The notes beneath the pieces are model-generated. The model saw nothing but the letters and a program-made list of their open reading frames with translations, did not search any database and was not told the origin of the DNA. A program made the position numbers and the translations under genes. From the NCBI GenBank assembly GCA_051439375.1, contig JBFRWB010000144.1, forward strand, positions 1-19,594: a stretch of DNA of 19,594 bases, read 5' to 3'. This stretch comes from JBGTGT01 sp051439375 (GTDB lineage Bacteria > Cyanobacteriota > Cyanobacteriia > Cyanobacteriales > Microcystaceae). This document shows positions 15,901 through 19,594 of the stretch, one piece after another; within the stretch, counting starts at the first letter, position 1, and every line of letters begins with the position of its first letter.

Positions 15901-16603
15901 CTGGATTGTCGGCGGTGACGGTTGGGCGTATGATATAGGTTACGGTGGCTTAGATCATGTGATTGCCAGTGGTCGAAATGTGAACATTTTGGTCATGGAT
16001 ACGGAAGTTTACTCCAATACAGGCGGACAGGCTTCTAAAGCGACGCCTCGCGGTGCGGTAGCCAAATTTGCTGCGGGTGGTAAACCTTCACCGAAGAAAG
16101 ACTTAGGGTTAATGGCCATGACTTACGGTAACGTCTATGTTGCCAGTGTGGCAATGGGAGCGAAAAATGAGCATACCATCAAAGCCTTTATGGAAGCAGA
16201 AGCTTATCCCGGTGTATCGTTGATTCTCGCTTATTCTCACTGTATTGCTCATGGTATCAACATGAAGACTGCCATGAACCATCAAAAAGAGATTGTGGAT
16301 AGTGGACGGTGGTTACTCTATCGCTATGATCCCAATCTTACCGAACAAGGTAAGAATCCCTTACAAATTGATATGCGGAGTCCCAAGTTACCTGTTGAAC
16401 GTACCATGTACCAAGAAAACCGCTTTGCTATGTTAGCACGGAGTAAACCTGAAGATGCGAAACGGTTACTCAAGGAAGCGCAAGGTGATGTTAACACCCG
16501 TTGGCAAATGTATCAATATTTGGCCGAACGTCAGTTAGAGACATCTAATGGGAATGGGAAGCAGACAGCAGAATCGGAAGTAAAGGCGAGTGAGGTTAAA
16601 TAA
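12980..16603 (+). CDS. nifJ: pyruvate:ferredoxin (flavodoxin) oxidoreductase
   Basis: A 1207-residue single-chain, thiamine diphosphate and Fe-S enzyme that oxidises pyruvate with CoA to acetyl-CoA and CO2, reducing ferredoxin or flavodoxin. The N-terminal domain has YPITPSSPMGEW (29-40), followed by the transketolase C-like and gamma domains. Two [4Fe-4S] motifs follow, CVQCGKCVLVCP (from C691) and CTGCAICVDVCP (from C749). The C-terminal thiamine-binding domain has ACAGCGET (C823) and GGDGWAYDIGYGG (from G978), then NTGGQASKATP. The length is typical and all cofactor motifs are present. The ATG at 12980 is preferred over a TTG at 12956 because GAGGGGA lies six bases upstream. In cyanobacteria the enzyme serves fermentation, mixotrophy and, in diazotrophs, electron supply to nitrogenase; its presence alone does not prove nitrogen fixation. 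Transcription ends at the hairpin downstream. Confidence 0.97.
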   Translation: MNSKNYATIDGNEAVAHVAYRLNEVIAIYPITPSSPMGEWSDAWASESRPNLWGTVPSVVEMQSEGGAAGAIHGALQTGALTTTFTASQGLLLMIPNLYKIAGELTASVLHVAARSLAAQGLSIFGDHGDVMAARASGLALISSNSVQEAHDLAGIATAASLESRIPAIHFFDGFRTSHEVQKVELVEDEVLRGLIEDEWVIAHRQRALTPDNPVLRGTAQNPDVYFQARETVNPYYNAYPAILQKAMDKFAEMTGRKYSLYEYHGAADAEQIIVAMGSGCDTIHETVDYLNAQGEKVGLLKVRMYRPFASELFLAALPESVKAIAVLDRTKEPGASGEPLYQDVITAFAESGKAFPKIVGGRYGLSSKEFTPAMVKGVFDNLKSETSKNHFTVGINDDLTHTSLDYDPSLSTEANSVVRSIFYGLGSDGTVGANKNSIKIIGGDTDNYAQGYFVYDSKKSGSVTVSHLRFGPDYIRSTYLISEANFVACHQWEFLDKFDLLEPATQDATFLLNSPYPKDEVWSKLPCNVQSAIIEKNLKVYVINAYEVAKEAGMGNRINTVMQTCFFALANVLPREAAIEQIKKYIRKTYGKKGEEIVQMNIKAVDSALDHLYEVTVPDTVDDTAEDATSLIPDTAPAFVREVLSKIMERKGDELPVSALPCDGTFPTATAKWEKRNVAQEVPIWDPDVCVQCGKCVLVCPHGVIRSKVYEDAALANAPEAFKSTNAKDVDWKRSELNFTIQVAVEDCTGCAICVDVCPAKNKSQPKLRAINMDAQLPIREQERENWDFFLDIPNPDRSKLKLNKISHQQMQEPLFEFSGACAGCGETPYVKLASQLFGDRMIIANATGCSSIYGGNLPTTPWTQNADGRGPTWSNSLFEDNAEFGLGFRVSIDKQGEFAVELLQDLASHLGDNLVTEILTNTQLTEPDIFEQRAKVALVKQRLNELSNLDEATQAKVTMLKSVADYLVKKSVWIVGGDGWAYDIGYGGLDHVIASGRNVNILVMDTEVYSNTGGQASKATPRGAVAKFAAGGKPSPKKDLGLMAMTYGNVYVASVAMGAKNEHTIKAFMEAEAYPGVSLILAYSHCIAHGINMKTAMNHQKEIVDSGRWLLYRYDPNLTEQGKNPLQIDMRSPKLPVERTMYQENRFAMLARSKPEDAKRLLKEAQGDVNTRWQMYQYLAERQLETSNGNGKQTAESEVKASEVK

Positions 16604-16614
16604 GTAACGGTTTA

Positions 16615-16643
16615 GGGTGGGTTTTTTATGGCTCACCCTTTTT
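16615..16643 (+). terminator. Rho-independent terminator after nifJ
   Basis: GGGTGGGTT and GGCTCACCC form a nine-pair stem (three G-U pairs toward the loop) around TTTTAT, followed by five T. It starts 12 bp after the nifJ stop and separates nifJ from the downstream restriction-modification block. Confidence 0.8.
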
Positions 16644-16717
16644 ATGTGAGCGTTAGTTATTCAAAAAATAAGGGAATACTGAAGCTGTAATGACTTTACC
16701 ATAGTTAGGAGTTTATT

Positions 16718-17875
16718 ATGGCTGATGTGAAAACCATCCTAAGAGAATTGAGTGTTGCTTATTATATTCACTGTTTAATCAATAATATTGCTCAGAATGA
16801 CTTAACTCCTCAAGATTTTGCAAAAGTCGGTCAAGAAATATTAACTAATTCAGATAACCTTACTGTAGCTACAGAAATCAACAAAGTAAATAATTTACCT
16901 GATTTTGCACAACATCAAGAAATTCTGAAAAATGCTAAAAAATTAGCTCAAATTATTTGCTCTCATTCAAATTTTCAGTTAAGCAATACTTTAAATATAC
17001 ATTGGGTAGGATCTGATACAGCTAAACAGAATAATACAGACTTAGTTATTAATTCTTATGAATTTTCTCTAAAAGAGGATAGCTATATTTTGCGAAACAT
17101 GGGACTTTATTATTTAATTCATTGTTTAACAGGTCAAGAGCGTCAACGAGGGTTACATATTTTTAGAGAGTATGCTTTACATGAATTTAATCAATGGTTT
17201 CTATATACCTACAAAGGACTCATTGAATATTTAAGAAATAATAATAATCAATGGATATATCTAGGTAAAAGTTATCAATCTAGTATCACCTTAGAAAAAG
17301 AAAACTTAATATTTTTTTACAAAAGAAATAATCACTCACCGATTAAAACAATTCTACCTTTAGACTTAAAATCTGAACAGGACTTTAATAGTCGAATGAA
17401 TAGCAAAATTACAGAATATACTTTTTCTAAATGGATCAATCAACATTTTGCTAAAGATAGCCAGTATCTCCGTTTAAAAAAGAGTTGCTCAGAACAAGCA
17501 GGAACGAATTTGATACAGTTCTTGACGAGCAATTTGTCATATAATAATTCCCAATTTAAAAGATTGCTTCAAATATATCCTAATACTTACTATTATGCTA
17601 AGTCAACAGAGCAAGGACAATATATATATCAAGTTCCCTCTGATCAAGAATTTACCGATACTGTTCAAGTTTCAGAGATTACTTACCAAGTCACTCGATC
17701 ACAGTTAAATATTTTGACAACTCTTCTAAATACAACGACTCAGAAAGAATTGATATTAAGAAATGAGCTAAGATATAGTCATGGACAGTTCAAAGGAACT
17801 CCTGAAGCAAAACTATATCTTGCAAGTGATGAAAAAAGCTTAGAGTCTATTTACATACCTATTTATCCACAATAG
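16718..17875 (+). CDS. putative type II restriction endonuclease next to a C5 methyltransferase
   Basis: A 385-residue soluble protein, very AT-rich and Asn/Gln/Ile/Tyr-rich. I cannot name its family with certainty. Residues 93-130 read IHWVGSDTAKQNNTDLVI, then NSYEFSLKEDSYILRN: a Thr-Asp-hydrophobic strand (D108) followed by a second strand with Ser-Leu-Lys (S117, K119) and E120. This resembles the PD-(D/E)xK nuclease core in the variant where Ser takes the place of the second acidic residue, as in Cfr10I-like enzymes. Helical regions lie on both sides, and the C-terminal half has no recognised domain. TAGGAG is six bases before the ATG. It converges on the methyltransferase gene with one base between stop codons, the arrangement that best supports a restriction partner. 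Nuclease activity is inferred. No controller gene is visible. Confidence 0.6.
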   Translation: MADVKTILRELSVAYYIHCLINNIAQNDLTPQDFAKVGQEILTNSDNLTVATEINKVNNLPDFAQHQEILKNAKKLAQIICSHSNFQLSNTLNIHWVGSDTAKQNNTDLVINSYEFSLKEDSYILRNMGLYYLIHCLTGQERQRGLHIFREYALHEFNQWFLYTYKGLIEYLRNNNNQWIYLGKSYQSSITLEKENLIFFYKRNNHSPIKTILPLDLKSEQDFNSRMNSKITEYTFSKWINQHFAKDSQYLRLKKSCSEQAGTNLIQFLTSNLSYNNSQFKRLLQIYPNTYYYAKSTEQGQYIYQVPSDQEFTDTVQVSEITYQVTRSQLNILTTLLNTTTQKELILRNELRYSHGQFKGTPEAKLYLASDEKSLESIYIPIYPQ

Positions 17876-17876
17876 G

Positions 17877-19166
17877 TTAATCATTTAAAAATAAGCAATT
17901 CCATAAACTTTCTAACCGTTTAGCCAGATGATAAGCCAATAAAGGAGGAACAGCATTACCAATCAGTTTATATCCTTGACTTGCTGATAAAGGATAACCT
18001 GATTTCTTATCTCTAACAAATTCAAAGTTATCAGGAAAAGTCTGAATTCTTGCACATTCTCTTACTGTTAATCTTCTCATTATTTTTCCTTCCTTTAACT
18101 CATCTAAATATTTCCCCCCACATTCTGCCGATAGCCTACGATATTCAATGTTACCATGATGTTCTGCTCTGATTGTTGGGCTTAATCCTTCTAAATTTAT
18201 CTCAATTTGTCCTTGTCCTTTTTTCAAAAATTTTGCCTTAGAATACTTCATTTGGGATAAATCTTCTTTTTCTTGTTCAGGTTCATTGAGATTTTCTAAA
18301 ACACCTTTTACTCTAGTGTAAGGTTTTAAATTTTTGTTAAACACATTCGCTGGATTCTCTACGCAGTAATGAGTTACAGGAGGAAAGGGAAAATATTGAA
18401 CCTGATCAAATTTTTTATCAAGACTTTGCTTAAATGACAAATTATCTTGTTCTTCATTTTGAAAAATCTGAAAACTTTCAGGGGTTAAAGCTTCTTTTTT
18501 AAGGCCGATTAAAAATAATCTTTCTCGCTTCTGAGGAATGCCAAAATCAGGTGCATAAAGAACTTTGGGAATTACAAAATATCCTTGATTATGACATTGC
18601 TTAAAATCTTGAAAAATTTGTTCTGCAACAGGTAAAGATGCTAACCCTTTTACATTCTCAGCGACAAAAACTTTAGGGGATATTTTTTCAATTATTTTAA
18701 TCATCCATTGGTACAAAACCCCTCTATTTTCCTGAAGATGATCTTCATTATCCTGTAAATAATCTCCCGTATGGCTTTTATGAGAAAAGCAGCCTTTTCT
18801 TTTTCCTGAAACACTAAAATCTTGACAAGGAAACCCTCCCGTTATGATATCAACATTCTGAGGAAAATCAAAATTCTCAGCGTCAGATAATTTCATTAAA
18901 TTAACAATACTATTTAAGTGAAAACTTTCATTCGAGTTTCTTTGTCCAAAATAAGACATCCACGCATTATAAGCATATTTTTCAATATCATTAGCAAAAA
19001 TAATCTCAAAATTTGTCTTTTCTAAAAGTACCCATTGTTCCTTCTTTTTGATAATCCAATGAGGATAAATCTTCTCATTAATACAATCTTGATGAACCCA
19101 AAAATTTCCTTCAAATCCGAGATCCATTCCTCCACAACCAGAAAAGAGAGAAAGAAGACGTTTCAT
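17877..19166 (-). CDS. DNA cytosine-5 methyltransferase (type II modification enzyme)
   Basis: A 429-residue enzyme that transfers methyl from S-adenosylmethionine to C5 of cytosine in a specific DNA site. All canonical motifs are in order: I, LFSGCGGMDLGFEG (7-20); IV, GGFPCQDFSVSGKRKG (110-125) with catalytic Cys114; VI, AENVKGL (169-175); VIII, PQKRERLFLIG (211-221) with QxRxR; IX, RRLTVRECARIQTFPDNF (364-381); X, GNAVPPLLAYHL (403-414). The target recognition region lies between VIII and IX (about 225-363) and contains GLSPTIRAEHHGNIEYRRLS, which recurs in modification methyltransferases. The recognised sequence cannot be read by eye. The complete motif set indicates an active enzyme. An insert after motif IV (126-148) is Asp/Asn/His-rich. 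The start at 19166 places motif I at the very N-terminus, as usual; no Shine-Dalgarno is obvious. Confidence 0.95.
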   Translation of the reverse strand: MKRLLSLFSGCGGMDLGFEGNFWVHQDCINEKIYPHWIIKKKEQWVLLEKTNFEIIFANDIEKYAYNAWMSYFGQRNSNESFHLNSIVNLMKLSDAENFDFPQNVDIITGGFPCQDFSVSGKRKGCFSHKSHTGDYLQDNEDHLQENRGVLYQWMIKIIEKISPKVFVAENVKGLASLPVAEQIFQDFKQCHNQGYFVIPKVLYAPDFGIPQKRERLFLIGLKKEALTPESFQIFQNEEQDNLSFKQSLDKKFDQVQYFPFPPVTHYCVENPANVFNKNLKPYTRVKGVLENLNEPEQEKEDLSQMKYSKAKFLKKGQGQIEINLEGLSPTIRAEHHGNIEYRRLSAECGGKYLDELKEGKIMRRLTVRECARIQTFPDNFEFVRDKKSGYPLSASQGYKLIGNAVPPLLAYHLAKRLESLWNCLFLND

Positions 19167-19477
19167 AATTTGTTAACTTAGATTAGAAAATGAGTATAAA
19201 TTAATTATAATAGAAAAAAATATATTGTTCAATCTTATTTTATGTTTTACGATGCGTTCGCTCCTCTTATCTTCTACAATAAAAAAGAGTAATGCACCTT
19301 AATTGTGATAATTATTGTGCAATTTAACGATTAAGATTGATAAATGGATAGATTAGTCATTCTACCTTAACTTTCGGGGGATGACAGTGTGAAGATACCT
19401 TAATAATTGCTATTAATGGGTAATGGGCTATTTTGTGAAATAATTAGAGGAAGTCACTGTAAAAAGGAGTTAAAACC
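19167..19477. other. AT-rich intergenic stretch without a recognised gene
   Basis: About 310 bp between the divergently read methyltransferase and the last gene. Frames are short and interrupted. One 29-codon frame from ATG 19416 ends at TAA 19503-19505 overlapping the next ATG, but resembles no known protein. No convincing promoter hexamer pair, repeat or hairpin was found. It could be a decayed region at the edge of the restriction-modification insertion. Confidence 0.5.
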
Positions 19478-19504
19478 ATCTTACCCACAGCAAACCAAGG
19501 AATA

Positions 19505-19594
19505 ATGTGCATTATATTATGCCAATCCTTAACTGATACATTTACCCCTATTTTTATTATCCGACTCGATGAACGAACAGGTAACGTTTTCATC
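19505..19594 (+). CDS. small protein, probably DUF6888-like, truncated by window end
   Basis: The visible 30 residues begin MCIILCQSLTDTFTP and continue IFIIRLDERTGNVFI. The pattern (CxxLCQxLTDxxxPIxIxRxDERTGxxFI) matches, from memory, short cyanobacterial proteins of the DUF6888 type, often paired with a DUF6887 gene; no such partner is visible upstream. Homologues usually have about eight to ten residues before the Cys, and the same frame is open upstream to 19463 (ILPTANQGI precedes the Met), which would fit the expected N-terminus, but it has no ATG, GTG or TTG. A strong AAAGGAG (19463-19469) lies eight bases before an ATC at 19478. The annotated ATG has only AAGGA three bases away. Either the true start is the noncanonical ATC or the gene has lost its start. 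Confidence 0.5.
   Translation, partial: MCIILCQSLTDTFTPIFIIRLDERTGNVFI

Overview
The window comes from an oxygenic phototroph, almost certainly a low-GC unicellular cyanobacterium. The decisive gene is psaK (photosystem I). Five copies of the cyanobacterial HIP1 octamer GCGATCGC (at 4483, 5969, 8709, 10145 and 15498), a nifJ-type pyruvate oxidoreductase and several cyanobacteria-typical small proteins agree with this. The gene repertoire and AT-rich intergenic DNA suggest the Crocosphaera/Cyanothece group, but that placement is inference.

Layout. 1-2430: an unrecognised 158-aa protein preceded by a CRP-type palindrome, then gnd (oxidative pentose phosphate pathway) with an NtcA-type promoter upstream and a hairpin terminator downstream. 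2434-4829: a small three-helix membrane protein on the minus strand, a TPR protein preceded by a second CRP-type palindrome, a short broken reading frame, a von Willebrand A-like protein whose metal site is degenerate, and a PAT-like GNAT acetyltransferase. 4844-8785: a large FHA-PAS-PAS-GGDEF-EAL cyclic-di-GMP protein divergent from a GAF protein, which meets a 2TM membrane protein tail to tail. 8917-12641: psaK, a chorismate-using synthase (anthranilate or aminodeoxychorismate synthase component I), a Vat/CatB-like hexapeptide acetyltransferase and nadA (quinolinate synthase). 12980-16603: nifJ. 16718-19166: a two-gene block of a cytosine-5 DNA methyltransferase and an adjacent convergent protein with a nuclease-like motif, read as a type II restriction-modification system. 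19505-19594: the start of a small protein cut by the window end.

How the genes fit together. Most are chromosomal housekeeping or signalling genes, mostly in single-gene units, so there is little operon logic. Themes are carbon and reductant metabolism (gnd, nifJ), NAD and chorismate metabolism (nadA, TrpE/PabB), photosystem I (psaK) and second-messenger signalling (cyclic-di-GMP protein, GAF protein, two possible cAMP-receptor sites). The only clear accessory module is the restriction-modification block at the right. No tRNA, rRNA, CRISPR array or insertion sequence was seen. Functional assignments rest on motif recognition by eye, without database searches.
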